Source: Salticus scenicus
Taxonomy: Eukaryota; Arthropoda; Arachnida; Araneae; Salticidae
Reading direction: 5' to 3'
DNA length: 64,000 nucleotides
NCBI GenBank assembly: GCA_963930645.1
Contig: OZ005653.1
Coordinates: 211,468,496-211,532,495, forward strand
Below, piece after piece: positions 23,068-35,105 of the stretch; the first letter of the stretch is position 1, and each line of letters opens with the position of its first letter. The notes beneath the pieces are model-generated. The model searched no databases, had not been told where the DNA came from, and saw only the letters and a list, made by a program, of their open reading frames with translations. The position numbers and the translations under genes are program-made.

Positions 23068-23575
23068 GTGTGTCGTAAAGTCTTCAAAAAATCAGTTCTT
23101 CTAAATAAATGTCATATATTTTTAAGTAATGGTATTTCAGCACCCAAATTTACTTTGTCTTTCGCCAAGGAAGCAAGAAATAGTTCTCAAGTTTCCAACA
23201 GCTTACCTCTCTCCGAAACTGACGCAATAGCCAGCCGTAGACTTTCATCCCAGCCAATCAAGAGTATTTCTCTTCCTGCCCTAAATTGTAACCGTGCAAT
23301 TTCATCTACTATTGCCAGACTGAGGACAAAGCACTTCAAGGGAATGAAAATTTCCCCTGATAGTCAACGAAGTTATATCTACTGCCCTCACTGTACTGAC
23401 ATTCAACTTTCTCCTGACAACTTTTTCGACCTTTCGACTGCCCTGCTATATTTGCATCATCTATATTTGCTCTTCAGTATCCATCTAGCTCCTTTGCGTC
23501 AACTCTTCTATTCTTCAAGTGTCGTTGATGTTGCTACGGCTGTCCTGGATGCCTTCGGTCCTATTTGACTCCTCT
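23068..23575 (+). pseudogene. Non-LTR retrotransposon ORF2, C-terminal fragment
   Basis: An open stretch of 166 codons. The middle and end (NRAISSTIARLRTKHFKGMK, then SYIYCPHCTDIQLSPDNFFD) match the post-RNase H tail common in Jockey-like non-LTR elements. There an xxxRLRTGH segment is followed by a C-x2-C...H/D-x-C knuckle; here CPHC is kept but the later H and C are not evident. It ends with VVDVATAVLDAFGPI, similar in shape to the end of the fragment at 63.9 kb. The upstream reverse transcriptase and endonuclease are absent, so this is a 5'-truncated copy. ACGACAACAACAACAG at 23595-23610 may be its AAC-type tail. The start codon is arbitrary. Confidence 0.65.
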
Positions 23576-23610
23576 GCACCAACTTTTTGGACAAGACGAC
23601 AACAACAACA

Positions 23611-24110
23611 GTGCTTTTCTCTGTGTAAGTGAATTTGATTTGTTAATTTATCAGCGTGTTACTTCATTACACAGTAACGTATTTTAGAGTTCGGATTTAA
23701 ATAAAATAGTTAAGAGCTTTTATCATTTAGCTGTCTTACGCATCAACTCCATAAAATTTATTTCTTTATCTTATTTTGGTATAATTATATCTCATGCCTT
23801 TATATTTAAACAGCTTGTTCAGGTAACACTCTACCTTAACAGCATATGAAACCTGAATCTGGGGACCATGAAATCATTTTAGTAACAGTGTAACTATACT
23901 TGTTCTGAAAAAGTCTTATGACTTATTGAAAGCTTTCAGTGATACCGCGAGATTGATTAAATTAGAGAAGAAAGAAATAATTAATTAAAAAAAATCGCGC
24001 AGGAACTGTAAGAAGAAAGTGGTTTAGAAAATAAAAGTATTGTAATAAATTAATTAAAAACACTTTAAAAACACGGTAAAAATACATTTATTAAAAATAT
24101 AAAAAAAAAA
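23611..24110. other. AT-rich spacer
   Basis: Nothing recognisable. Confidence 0.45.
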
Positions 24111-24121
24111 AAACTTCCAAA

Positions 24122-24154
24122 GCTTTTCGCCTACATAAAAGAAGGCATCATCAG
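24122..24154 (-). ncRNA. Hammerhead-like core hairpin
   Basis: The minus strand reads CTGATGA, then TGCCT...AGGC as a 4-bp stem, then GAAA. CUGANGA-stem-GAAA is the conserved hammerhead ribozyme core, and Penelope-like elements are known to carry such motifs. A one-base offset at the stem base and no tested stems I and III keep this tentative. A poly(A) run lies nearby at about 24101-24113. Confidence 0.35.
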
Positions 24155-24248
24155 GGAATTTGGTTTTACACATACTTCAGAGCAGTTATATGTACTTTTG
24201 AATCACATGGTTAACAGTTAAGTCCTTACATAAAATATATTCAACTGG

Positions 24249-24440
24249 AAGTCAGATAGAGGCTGGAACTATTATATGGTAATGAGGTGCTACACTTGGA
24301 CGCTGGAGCTATTTCAGGAAGAGGAGGTGCTACAGTTGGAGGTTGGAACTATAGCAGGAAGAGAAGGTGCTACACTTGGAGGATGGAACTATTTCAGGAA
24401 GAGAAGGTGCTACACTTGGAGGGTGGAACTATTGCAGGGC
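24249..24440 (+). repeat. Minisatellite, 40-bp unit
   Basis: GGTGCTACACTTGGAGG(A/G)TGGAACTATTTCAGGAAGAGAA-type units start at 24286, 24326, 24366 and 24406, exactly 40 bases apart, with a partial unit before the first. Forty is not divisible by three, so the open frames here read the unit in rotating phases and do not encode a repeated peptide. Confidence 0.9.
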
Positions 24441-24499
24441 CTAAAAAGTCTTGTGTTATATTAATCATAAATTTGCAACAAATTCAAAAACAATAACGG

Positions 24500-25253
24500 G
24501 ATAAGCATAAATAATTATAGTTTTGAACAAGCTGAGAAATTCTTCGGTCATATGCAATTCAATTAAGCTAAAGTAGATACTGAAGGTCTTACTTACTCAC
24601 AGATTAATTTTAAATGTTTAACTCGCTCTTTAGAAAATCTAAACTGAATCCTACATTTTGAAATTTATTGATGAGTTTTTAAAACATATAATCTAACAAT
24701 GTTATCATATTTTTTAAATAATTTCTTTAACGATAAAACTAAGGGGAAAAAAAGTACAATGGTGCAATATCTGCAAAGATTAAAAAAACAGGGAGGGGAT
24801 CTATTTTTCCTGATATTTAGACGTTTTATTAGGAAATGACTGAAGATTTTTTATTTATTTATTTATTATTATTATTTTTTTTTACGCTAAGGAAATTAAA
24901 TACAGCGAATAAAAAGCTTTTTATATCTTTTATTTTGCATAAAAGAATGAATAATTATTTTTTTTTCTTTTCTTTTCAATGAACTATATAACAAATTATA
25001 GATAAAAAGCTTTACAAAACACACAACAAAGGCTTTCCAAAAACTTTTTTTTCATAAATATAACAAAAAGTTTTATGTTACATCTAATCCCTATATATCT
25101 TTTTAATGAAACTTAAGTGCATGCACACATAAAAACTATTTTTTAATATGATCAAAATTTAATACTTCAAAACTCTGCAGCCTCTTTTTTCTTCTACTAA
25201 AGAAATACAGATTTTTTAAAGAAAAAGAAAAAATCTATATAATACATTAACTT

Positions 25254-25284
<31 letters not shown>

Positions 25285-26085
25285 TACAGGAAAAAAAATT
25301 GTTTAGATTTTACATATATATATATATATATATACATATATTATAATTATTTTCTATAGATATAAAAGATTTCTTAACATTCAAATGTTTTCAATTTGCA
25401 TGAAATAAAAGGTAAATATTTAATTTAGAAAGACAAATTTTTCGCCGTCTTAAATAAACGTAAATATTACGTTTTTACCGGGAAAATTTATGTATTTTTA
25501 AGACACATATTACTTTACTTTAATTTATTCTTTAAGAAAGCAAATTGTAAATGACTTTTAGAAAAAAGCTTGATTTAAATGCATAACTACTTACTCTTCG
25601 CATGTCCATTAATATTAAATTTATTTTCGATTTGGGAATTTATATATCCTACGATATTAGTATATGAAGTTGTAAATCATAAATTTCATTTCATGATTAA
25701 TTTCAAAATATTTTTATCCTCAAATGAAGAAGTTATTATTTTGAAATCAATTATGAAGCATTATAAGCATTAAATAGGATCTCTAATCTGTGAAAATAAC
25801 TCATTTGCTTATTTGAATAAAGAAAATATTTAAAAAGGAAATCACAATGTTTTCTTCAGATTGTATTAGCATATGTGAAAAATTTATCGAAATTGTTTAA
25901 ATATAAATATACATATTAAAATTTTGTATAATTTGTACGCTTCAACACAAACTACTTTCTGTTTTTAAATAAATATGCACAATTTAAAACGTATTATATA
26001 TTTATATATTGTGCTGCTATACAAAACAACAGCGTATTGCGGTTATGTGAGAGTGATAATAAAATTCTATCCACATTTCTATCAT
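24500..26085. other. AT-rich spacer with TA microsatellites
   Basis: No gene supported. TA repeats at 25257-25284 and 25314-25340. Confidence 0.5.
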
Positions 26086-26119
26086 GGCGTTTTTTTTTTT
26101 TTTTTTTTGCATCGCTGGT

Positions 26120-26470
26120 CACTAAAGGTAAATTCTAGCATAGCCTCCTTAACTAGATGCATGTCGCGTGGCTCTTAAACTTGGCAACAGGTCGAACGGT
26201 AGGCAACGCCACGTGGTACAGATTGCGAGACTTTTTTATTCAACTGTTTCGAATAATTTTAAGAAGTGATATGTGATATATATAACCGACGTTTCTTCGA
26301 TTCTATTCGCCTTTTTTGTATTTCAAATCCCACTTTTAAAAATTTTTGGTGACGATTGAATAAAAAAGTCGTGCAATCTGTACCAGGTGGCGTTGTCTAC
26401 CGCTTGAACTGTTACCAAGTTTAAGAGCCACGCGACAGGCACCTTCTTAAGAAGGCTATGCGTAATTACA
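26120..26470. mobile_element. Foldback element with ~140-bp arms
   Basis: Left-arm phrases GTCGCGTGGCTCTTAAACTT, GG(C)AACGCCAC(G)TGGTACAG and ACTTTTTTATTCAA recur inverted in the right arm (TTGAATAAAAAAGTCGTGCA, CTGTACCAGGTGGCGTTGTC, AAGTTTAAGAGCCACGCGAC). The inner part (ATTATT...GAAGTGATATGTGATAT and TTGGTGACGATTGAATAAAA) also resembles the palindrome at 51338-51470. No coding capacity or clean target duplication seen. Confidence 0.65.
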
Positions 26471-27700
26471 GTGTGATGTTAAACCTAGTCAACTCAACTT
26501 GTACTTCGCTAATGGGCATTACCTAGGAGTGGCAATAATCGACAAAGTCACGCCTCTGGTGGCATTGATCACTTAAATGCCAATGGTATTCTATGGTTAA
26601 TTGATAGAAAATAATGCAGCGTTATTATAATATAATGTTTAATTTTGCAATATTCTCAAATATTCTTAAGTATTGTGCAGCTGTTAATACCACGAACAGA
26701 AGCAATAAAACTAAATGGAAATAAAAATAAATTTTCTTTAAAGACTGTAATCGTCTTAATGGTAATAAAATAAAATTAAGTAAAACAAAAGCTTTTGAAG
26801 TATAAACGAGAAATGAAAATTCGGTTTTGTGTTTTGAACATATTTTTTTAGTCATTTTAAAAATATATCTTTAATAAACAAGAAGCAGTAGGCAGAACCA
26901 GTTATATACCATACGGTAAAGTGCATTGCCTTACCATTCACTTAGGTAACGTGCATTGTCCATTGTGTAGCATTACCTCAACATACCACTCAACTTCTTC
27001 TTCTTCTTTTTTTTTTGTATGTATGTGTGCATGACAATGCCACTTTGACTCCACCTTGAAAAAAGAAAAATATGAATTGAAGATTAGTCCAAAATAGTGT
27101 ATTTTTGTATTAAAATATTGGAAAAAAATAAAAAATTTAACTCACTTTCATAAAGTACCTAAATATAGAAGAAGAAGTCAGACTTACTTCAGCTTTAGTA
27201 AAAGTAAGTTTTTCTACACCCAATAAAGAAAGATATAATCTGTCGAAAAATACAGCGAACTAAAATTTATTTTGTATCATTGTATATTATTGTGGACTTT
27301 TCTGAAAGTAAAAAATAATCGAACGTAATAGGTCTGTTGCTATTGCTATGCTAGAAATGAAAAAATAGAATTAGATACAGTTAAATCAAAGATATTACAA
27401 GATAAGCGTCACAATGCAATTTTAAACAAATGGTCTGTCTACAAAAGCGCCAGGTGTATGCTAGCTAGGACGGGAAATCAATCATCGCCTAGGGATTATA
27501 AGAAATAAATGTAAAATATTCAGCCAAACATGATATTTACATTAAGAAATAGTTTAGAAAAAAAAATAAGTCTGAAGATCATATAGTTTTTAAAATATTT
27601 TTGTTATGAAAGAAATAGATGTTGCGCTATATACTTTGTGCAAGCTTTGCATTAGCTGTAGATAATAAATATACAGGGTGCCTGTGAACAAGTTGCTCAC
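26471..27700. other. AT-rich spacer
   Basis: No gene supported. TACAGGGTG at 27672 is like the outer end of mariner-type TIRs but has no partner here. Confidence 0.45.
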
Positions 27701-27714
27701 ATATTCTTTAAATA

Positions 27715-27919
27715 CAGTCGGCAGCAAAAGTATCCAAGCACTAGCATTTTTAGCATCCCTGTCTAAAAAAAGTACACTTAATACTGCTTTGTTAACTGAA
27801 TCCTTGTCGAGTCATTTTCTTAGTCAGTCTAAGAACATGATTCGACAAGGCTTTATTTAACAAAACAGTATTAAGTGTACTTTTTTGATATCGGAATTAT
27901 TGGCTTTTGCTGCCGACTA
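27715..27919. mobile_element. TA-flanked MITE, CAGTCGGCAGCAAAAG ends
   Basis: TA precedes CAGTCGGCAGCAAAAG and TA follows CTTTTGCTGCCGACT(A). The arms continue with AGTACACTTAATACTG against CAGTATTAAGTGTACT and CCTTGTCGAGTC against GATTCGACAAGG. This makes nearly the whole 205 bp a hairpin. Tc1/mariner-type MITE. Confidence 0.8.
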
Positions 27920-27921
27920 TA

Positions 27922-28780
27922 CATCTAATTTTGCACAAAATTAATAAACATCCAATTATAGATTAAAATAAATAACTTTTATTTAAAATAGTAATGTTTC
28001 AATAATGAACTCATTGATATCCTTTTTAAAATATTGCAATATGTAAATGAGGGATCTTAAAATTCTTTTAATTTCTGCTGTTAACCGAAAAGAACAACTA
28101 TTACCATTTGAAGTTTAGAAAAGATCGTTTATATTTCAAAGTAATTATCAGAATAAATCTATTTATATTTGTACCTGTAAAAAAAAAAAAAAAAAAAAAA
28201 AAAAGATTTACATCGTAATTTATTTTTGTTTGTTTAACTTTACAAAGCTATTATCTTTCATTATAAACCTTACATGGAAGTCATTTGTGGTTTAGATCTT
28301 AATGTATTATTTCAAGATTTAATATCGCTGTGACAAATATAATTACTTTTTGTCTTCCACCTGCTAGCGGCTTTTGTTCGCGAACAAATGTATGCCAAAT
28401 TAAGGGTTGTAATATTTCAACCGTTAGTTCAATTTTCAAAATTTCCCATTGACAACATCGAGACAAAGGAACATATGGTTGGCGCTTTGGCGATTAATAG
28501 TTCTATTTCTATAATTTTATGGCATTTTTTTAGAAATTCTTTTTTCTCCCAACTGGTAATCTTTCTATCTCGGGAACTCGCTTTTGGTAAAATTAAAAAT
28601 CATCGTAAGAGCCCTCTCCCTCAGCTGTTCAAATCCGTGATGTGCATCTCTATGTTTTAACAACGACTTTTATATGACATTTATTTAGTTGAAAATGATT
28701 GGTATTTATGAGATATGATTTCTTAAGTAAAACAAGTTGGATCCTGACAGTCATGTCTTTAATTTTAAAGCTGCATTTTA
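27922..28780. other. AT-rich spacer
   Basis: No gene supported; poly(A) at 28178-28204. Confidence 0.45.
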
Positions 28781-28787
28781 TTCTACG

Positions 28788-29075
28788 CAGAGCCTGATTA
28801 AGGGGGAAGCACACATTATTTATACTTACACCGTTATTTTTTAACAAATACTTTCCTCCTATAATAAACAGAAAATTCTCATTAAAAATTATTTTAAAAG
28901 AATTCTGGTGTCTAATAACGGTGAGTAAATTGGATTGTTTTACACCGTTCATTTTTTATAAAAAAATATTTCCTCGTCAAAGCGTGGAATTTCTATGACA
29001 TTAAGTAAAAAATAATTGTAAAAATATTCCGGTGAGAGCGGAGATAATGTGTGCTTCCCCCTTAATCAGGCTCTG
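28788..29075 (+). mobile_element. hAT-type MITE, copy 3
   Basis: 288 bp with CAGAGCCTGATTAAGGGGGA ends. ATTCTACG flanks both sides (28780-28787 and 29076-29083), a perfect 8-bp duplication. It differs from copy 2 by only about four small changes that I can see, implying recent activity of the family. Confidence 0.95.
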
Positions 29076-29109
29076 ATTCTACGGATTTGTGTTGCTGTAG
29101 CAGTGTACT

Positions 29110-29185
29110 CCATCGATCTTGGCACCTTTACACCTCAGCATCGTTTTACAAATTGGTGCCATAACCAGAATAAAATCTGCATATT

Positions 29186-29226
<41 letters not shown>

Positions 29227-29585
29227 GGAGAGGAGGCTGTGTTTTTTTCTCCCAATTTTTATTTTTGGAGTATGCCAAGTGATCTGGACTTTAGAATGGA
29301 CTTCTTTTATAAATGCTTTAAATACCTTGATTTCAGAATTTTATCATCCCAGAAGGCAGTTTAGAATCACCGAGTAATTCTTCCTATCAAGCACTTAACG
29401 GAGTTATTCTGAAGCGCACCGTTATAAAACTATTTATTTAGTTTCGCGGTTCGTCTGTCCGAGTGAGCGGATGCTCTCTCATTTAACTTTCCTGCTAAGA
29501 GTCACTCATATTTTTCACTACTAGTGAAGGGCAGAGTCTACGCTTCATTCCGTCGGTGGATACATCTCTAGACCGTATACTGACT
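29110..29585. other. Spacer with poly(T) tract
   Basis: T-run of about 32 bases at 29190-29223. No gene supported. Confidence 0.45.
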
Positions 29586-29593
29586 GTCTTGAT

Positions 29594-30094
29594 CATAGAC
29601 CTTATATACTAGACAACGCATTTCCCCTCGTTATTTGACTGCATCATGAACGAGCTTCCCCAGCAAAATTGTCACGTGATGTTGGTCTAGAGGAAGAGTG
29701 GAGAATGATCACTATGTTATTTTTCTGTAGGAACGAATTTTGTGTTTTTTAATATTTTTATTGAGCACGCACTTTTTATTTTAGCATTTAGATTTACACA
29801 TGGATGGAAAGCTAAACTTTCATAGATTAATTACATAGAAAAAAAAATTATGATAAATCATTTTGCAAGCGAAAAAATTGCGTTTGAATTCTTACTTCAG
29901 TCAGAGAAGTATGAGATTATGCTTGCATACGGGAAAAAAGAGAGAGAGAGAGAGGAATCACCCCTAGGCCAAGATCACGTGACTTCCGAGACTCAGAACA
30001 AAGGATGGAGGTATCAGATTACACCCTCATGTTGAAGACATTCGCTGTAATGGTCAGCCGTATTGGTAGCGTGGTCTAGTATATAAGGTCTATG
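29594..30094. mobile_element. 501-bp element with 26-bp TIRs and 8-bp target duplication
   Basis: Left end CATAGACCTTATATACTAGA CAACGC and right end GCGTGG TCTAGTATATAAGGTCTATG are inverse copies with one mismatch. GTCTTGAT lies directly outside both ends (29586-29593, 30095-30102). An 8-bp duplication suits hAT or P-type elements; the TIR start CATAG favours neither firmly. No transposase frame. Confidence 0.9.
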
Positions 30095-30102
30095 GTCTTG
30101 AT

Positions 30103-30754
30103 ACTCGCCGGCATGTACATGGAGAATATCCCACCCACACCTTTGATTTACTCGGAGTAAAGAAACCCTGGTCTAACATCGATTGTTCTTTAGCTCTGAA
30201 TTCATTTCATTCCAGGACTACGAGAGAAAAGGTACCTTTTTGTCGGCAAGTTTCCACGACTGCACGATATGATTGTTGTTTTACAGTGGACAGTTTCTTT
30301 CATTATTTTCATGAAGGAAGTTTTGTTTATTTTTAAAAAGCAACTGTTACTTTGCCGCGACGCATATCACGTATTTACGCTGAATTTTTCATGTTTTTCG
30401 ATTAGGAATTATACAGAAATAAACGTGTAACACTTTTTTTTTTTAAAGGAAAAAGACACAAACTCATATAGGAGAAAAGGCATATCTGGTTAAAAACAAA
30501 AGCCTGAAAGGATTATGTATAAGTTTTATTACGTCACTTTAAATAGCTTTTTAAATATTTACGTGTTTATACTTGAGAAAAGACGGTTTTAAAATGATTT
30601 GGATGTCTGAGGGCTAAGGAGGTCAATTTTCAAGATCGATGATACTTTGACAGAATGAATAAAATAAAATAAGGTTTAATTTTCAGGTCAAGTTTGTGAA
30701 ACTGTGGTAAGTGATTTACATATTTAAGCTAAGTATACTTGTTAATTAAATACG

Positions 30755-30804
<50 letters not shown>

Positions 30805-31560
30805 ACACATCATTAATTGAAACCCTTTTTTTAGATAATACAAATGAGAAGGATGTTTGCATATTTTATCAGATTTCTGTACAAATTTTTATATTTTCAT
30901 ATATGCTATTTAAAAAAAAATTCTTTCGATTTTTAAGATTAATAAAAAAAAGAAAAAATTCTCTTTTTTAAATTTTTCTATTTGTAATATATATACAAAT
31001 TTGCATATTACTGTATTTTATCCCATTTCAGCATATTATTTTTATTTTCCTATTTAGGTATTTTGAGTTTAGATTTTGTGTGTGTGTGTGCTGCTATTAA
31101 TTTTAATTTACATGTACGATTACATGTACATTTACCCGTATGAATACACTCATTTTGATAAAATATATGATATAGATAATATAATAATATGTTGAGAGTA
31201 ATTACAGGACTGTGTTTTTAAAAAAAATACGGAGGAAAAAGTATTTTTTTATTTATTTACTCTTCTTATTTTTGTTTTTGTTTTATTTATTTACCCACTA
31301 ATAATTCCTTTTATTATTATAAAATAAAATAAAATAAATAAATAAATAAATAAATAAGTATTTGCGGAGACTATTCTTATGTTATTTTCATTTCATAAGG
31401 GACTCTTTTTGACCACAGCCTTATGTTTGCAAAGATTATGTTGATATATTAAAAATAATAATAATAATATTAATAATTTGATAAATGCACATTATACAAA
31501 ATTTATTAGTTCAAATTTTCAGTAATTTTGTTTAAAAAGAAATTTTATAGACGCTGATTA
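30103..31560. other. AT-rich spacer with microsatellites
   Basis: No gene supported. TA array at about 30753-30800, GT at 31077-31089, AAAT/AATA runs at 31320-31356 and 31450-31470. Confidence 0.5.
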
Positions 31561-31886
31561 ATATGTTACATACACTGCTCGACATTGAAAATGCAACACC
31601 AAGAAGGAATGATAATAACGGAATGAAATTTGTTGGACACATACAATATAGTAGGAAGAACAATTGATTAAAATTTCAGGAAATTTGGAGTAATATGTAC
31701 TGAGAAAACAGTACATAAAGCAGCGACCTCTGTGAGCAATAACAGCACATATCTGCCTAGGCATTGAATCGAACAGCAATTAGATGACATGTACGGATAG
31801 AGCACTTCATGAAGTTTTAACACGATGCCACAATTCATCGATCGAAGTTACTGGTGAGTGGTGGGGGGCCAGTCGCTTTTCAACAA

Positions 31887-32060
31887 TTAAACAGTCATTT
31901 TCATTGATGCGAGATCAGGAGAACGCTCTGGCCAGAGCAACAGTCGATCACATTCGTCATCAATGGAGGTCCAGACAATATGGACAACTTTCGGTCGTGC
32001 ATTGTCCTGCTTAAATGTTGTGCTTCGGAGGCCTTGAACATAGGGCAGAGCGATGGGCCT
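31887..32060 (-). pseudogene. Tc1-like transposase C-terminal piece, left arm
   Basis: Minus strand: TTFKQDNARPKVVHIVWTSI, then LLLWPERSPDLASMKMTV. QDNARP carries the second catalytic Asp; the final Glu position (SPDLSPIEN in active members) reads SPDLASMK, so the last catalytic residue is lost. The inverted copy on the plus strand lies at about 32540-32670. Confidence 0.75.
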
Positions 32061-32539
32061 TAACTCGTCAGAAATGTAATGGCTGGTATTCAGAGTGGCG
32101 GGAAGGAAAACAAGAAGTGACCAGGACGTGTATCCAATGGTACAACATACCATCAATCCAAGTGGTGACTCAGTATGCGGCTACCAAATTTCTGATTACC
32201 CTCAAAACTGCACCACTGATATGGGCGCCATTAATGTGTGATCAACGATGAACCTGGACGCAGGAATGGCGTGAAGTCACTTTTCAGACAAATCACAATC
32301 CTGTTTACAGCATCAAGATTGCCTTATCCGTATTTAACGGCAGTATGAATAATGCACATTGCCAGCTGGGATTCAACATCATCATACTGACCATCATTTG
32401 CAATGATGTTATGGGTTCCCATTGGATACACGTGTCGATTACTTCATGTTCATATTCCTGGCACTCTGAACAGCGGCCATTAAATTTCTGATGAGTTAAG
32501 GCCTGCCCCTCTGCCCTGTATTCGAGGCCTCCGTAGCGC

Positions 32540-32672
32540 AAAATTTAAGCAAAATAATGCATGACCACAGGTTGTTTGTATTGTCCGGACCTTCTTTGAT
32601 ACAGAATGTGTTCGACTGTTGCTCTGGCCAGCGCGCTCTCCTGATCTCACACCAATGAAAATGACTGTTTAA
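32540..32672 (+). pseudogene. Tc1-like transposase C-terminal piece, right arm
   Basis: Plus strand AAGCAAAATAATGCATGACC then CTTTGATACAGAATGTGTTC, CTCTGGCCAGCGCGCTCTCC. It translates to KQNNA, a stop, then a segment with LLLWPARSPDLTPMKMTV. It mirrors the left arm and lacks the final Glu in the same way, so the loss predates or accompanied the inversion. Confidence 0.7.
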
Positions 32673-32994
32673 TCATTGAAAAGCGACTGGTCCCCCACCA
32701 CTCACCAGTAACTTCGATCGATGAATTCTGGTATCGTGTTGAAGCTTCATGAAGTGCTCTACCCGTACATGTCATCCAATCGCTGTTCGATTCAATGCCT
32801 CGGCAGATATGTGCTGTTATTGCTCACAGAGATCGCTGGTTTATGTACTGTTTTCTCAGTACATATTACTCCAAATTTCCTGAAATTTTGATAAATTGTT
32901 CTTCCTGCTATAATGTATGTGTCCAACAAATTTCATTCCGTTATTATCATTCCTTCTTGGTGTTGCATTTTCAATGTCGAGTAGTGTATTTAGA

Positions 32995-34600
32995 TTAATA
33001 AGAAAAACCATTGCTTCGGCATGAGTAAAATGATTATCACATTTTTAGTGAACTGAATATCATTAGGAATTTACTACACAATGTAATAACGTACATCTGT
33101 TTATATTACCTATGCATTTTTCTCTTTCTATTAAATAATAATAATAAGAAGAAGAAGAGGAAAAGTATTACACATGCAGTTTCAAAATATAATTTACAGC
33201 TTGAAGTTTATATATATATATTTTTTTCTCTGTACTTTTCACCATTCACACCTTCATTAATTACATATTGCATGTAATTGTGTGCATCATTTGTGTATTT
33301 AATACTAGTTAGATACACTTGTTTTATTTTACTTCTTGGAGTCTGCGTCTTTCTTTAAACTCTGGCCAAAACTCTTCTTCAGTAAGACTGTGGTTGACAT
33401 TTTGCATAATATTACGTATCCAACAGAATTTTCTCTTATACGAAATTTTCCCACTTATACCCACGTATTTTCACATTTTACTTGCTTGTATTTACAGTTA
33501 TTTACTAGTACGCTAGTTTTGAATAGCCCCATATAATACACAATCAATATTTTTTCTTTTCTCATTTTTGCAAATATTCAAATATTCAAATACATTGCCT
33601 TTCATGTGAATCTAAATAATTTGTTAGTCTTGAACAAATTTAATATACATACTACAAATTTTTTAAATATCATGTATAATAACTTATGCAGAAAAGGAAT
33701 TAAATTATATATATATTAGGTACATAAACACATAAACATCACTTTTCACTTATAATATTCCTCTTGGTTGTAGAATATTTTTTTTTAAGTTATAAAATTT
33801 TTTTAATAGTAACATACCGATTTTTTTTCTTTATCAATTTTAACTTATATATTAAATTTTTTAATACAAATATTTCAATTATTGTATTTTTTCCAATTTC
33901 GCAAATTTTAAGAAAATTTACTACACATTATATGTTTTTGTGTTGGATGGTTTCACAGAAATTATGCTAGTCGTAAACTTTGGCATCTGATTTTTTTTTT
34001 TTTTTTTTTTTTTCACACTTACACATATTTTATAAACCTATTATTTTAAAATTATAATACTAATAGAGAAAATAATTATGATAAATTTTATTAACCTATG
34101 CTATTATTGTATTCAAAAAATCGACACAATCATATTTCACGAAAAAGAATATGATTATTAAACATTATTTTTCGTTTTATTTCCTTAATTGTCTTGTTAT
34201 AAATAAGTATATATGTTTGTGCTATTTCTACTTCATGTCTGCAGACATAACGAAACAGAAAGTAACATTTTATTGCTTTCAGAAAAAATATAAAAATTAA
34301 TTATTAAAAAAAAAAAAAAAATAACAATAATCTTTTATTGGCATATTTGTTTTGAAATGCGCATCGACATTTTTGTTTGAGCAGTTTTTGGCCATGTGAT
34401 TATCAGTTGATTTGATTAATAGGGTTTCAGAATTTGAGACTTCAATAAAAATTTGAAGATTTTTGACATTAATAAGTTGAATATTATATGTATATATATA
34501 ATTCTTTGCTGCTTTTTTAATGTCATCATACATTGAAATTTTTATTTTGACAACAATTTTTATGAACATTGTGCACTAATTATATTTTTGTTTGATTTTT
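32995..34600. other. AT-rich spacer
   Basis: No gene supported; poly(T) at 33991-34013. Confidence 0.5.
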
Positions 34601-34607
34601 TGGTATA

Positions 34608-34928
34608 CAGTAGAACCTCGATTATCCGAAGTAATTGGGAGCGAACTTACTTCGGATAATCGAAATTTTCTGATAATCGAGAATTCATCAATAATCATCT
34701 AAAATATTTATCAGCACTCGTAGTTTGGAAAGGATGGCTTGCATACAAAAGGAATGTGGAAAAAGAAAAAAAAACGTTAAAAATACATGTTTGTTAAGAG
34801 AAAATTTTGGATGATAGTAGAAAGTGAAAAAAAAAAGTGAAGAAGAAACCGACTTCGGTTAACGGAGAGTTTCGGTTAATCGAGGTGAGTTTCGGTTAAT
34901 CGAGGTTCGGATAATCGAGGTTCTACTG
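34608..34928. mobile_element. pogo/Tigger-type MITE
   Basis: TA precedes CAGTAGAACCTCGATTATCC and TA follows GGATAATCGAGGTTCTACTG. CAGTAGAACCTCGATTATCCG is the familiar terminal sequence of pogo-group elements, which duplicate TA. The interior has further TTCGGTTAATCGAGGT repeats at the right end (34853-34915) and no coding capacity. Confidence 0.9.
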
Positions 34929-34947
34929 TACCATTAATATTTAAAAA

Positions 34948-35105
34948 TAATCTGGTGTGTCACTCACATGAATTTCTCTTACCCTGAAATTTAATTCTAT
35001 AAATACAGTTTGTAAATTAAGAGGTAATAAAACGAGTACTGTTATGGAAACCTTATATTAAAGCAATTCAAATTAGGCATCGGAAGAGTTTTGTATGATA
35101 ATTAG
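34948..35105 (-). repeat. GGTGTGTCACTCACAC-family repeat, copy C
   Basis: Begins CTGGTGTGTCACTCACATGA then TTCTCTTACCCTGAAATTTA and ACGAGTACTGTTATGGAAAC, the reverse complement of copies A and B in the same order. Confidence 0.7.

Larger units (their letters stand above)
31573..32986. mobile_element. 1.4-kb head-to-head Tc1-derived palindrome
   Basis: TA precedes CACTGCTCGACATTGAAAAT and TA follows ATTTTCAATGTCGAGTAGTG. The two halves are inverted copies over almost their whole length (about 700 bp each, meeting near 32280). Each arm carries, reading outward, the C-terminal part of a Tc1-like transposase: KQDNARPKVVHIVWTSIDDE...LLLWPERSPDL on the minus strand in the left arm and KQNNA...WPARSPDLTPMKMTV-like sequence on the plus strand in the right. 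The element thus consists of two opposed 3' halves of a Tc1 element; the N-terminal DNA-binding half is missing. Confidence 0.8.

Noticed and set aside
23068..23575. Host gene with a start at 23068
   Set aside because: The second half matches a non-LTR retroelement tail; the start and first 25 residues look like unrelated flank.
24276..24496. Two overlapping frames with a repeated-looking peptide
   Set aside because: The 40-bp unit rotates frame, so there is no true peptide repeat.
28650..28952. 100-codon minus frame beginning MNGVKQSNLLTVIRHQ
   Set aside because: It is hAT MITE sequence and recurs in every MITE copy; no relation to a protein.
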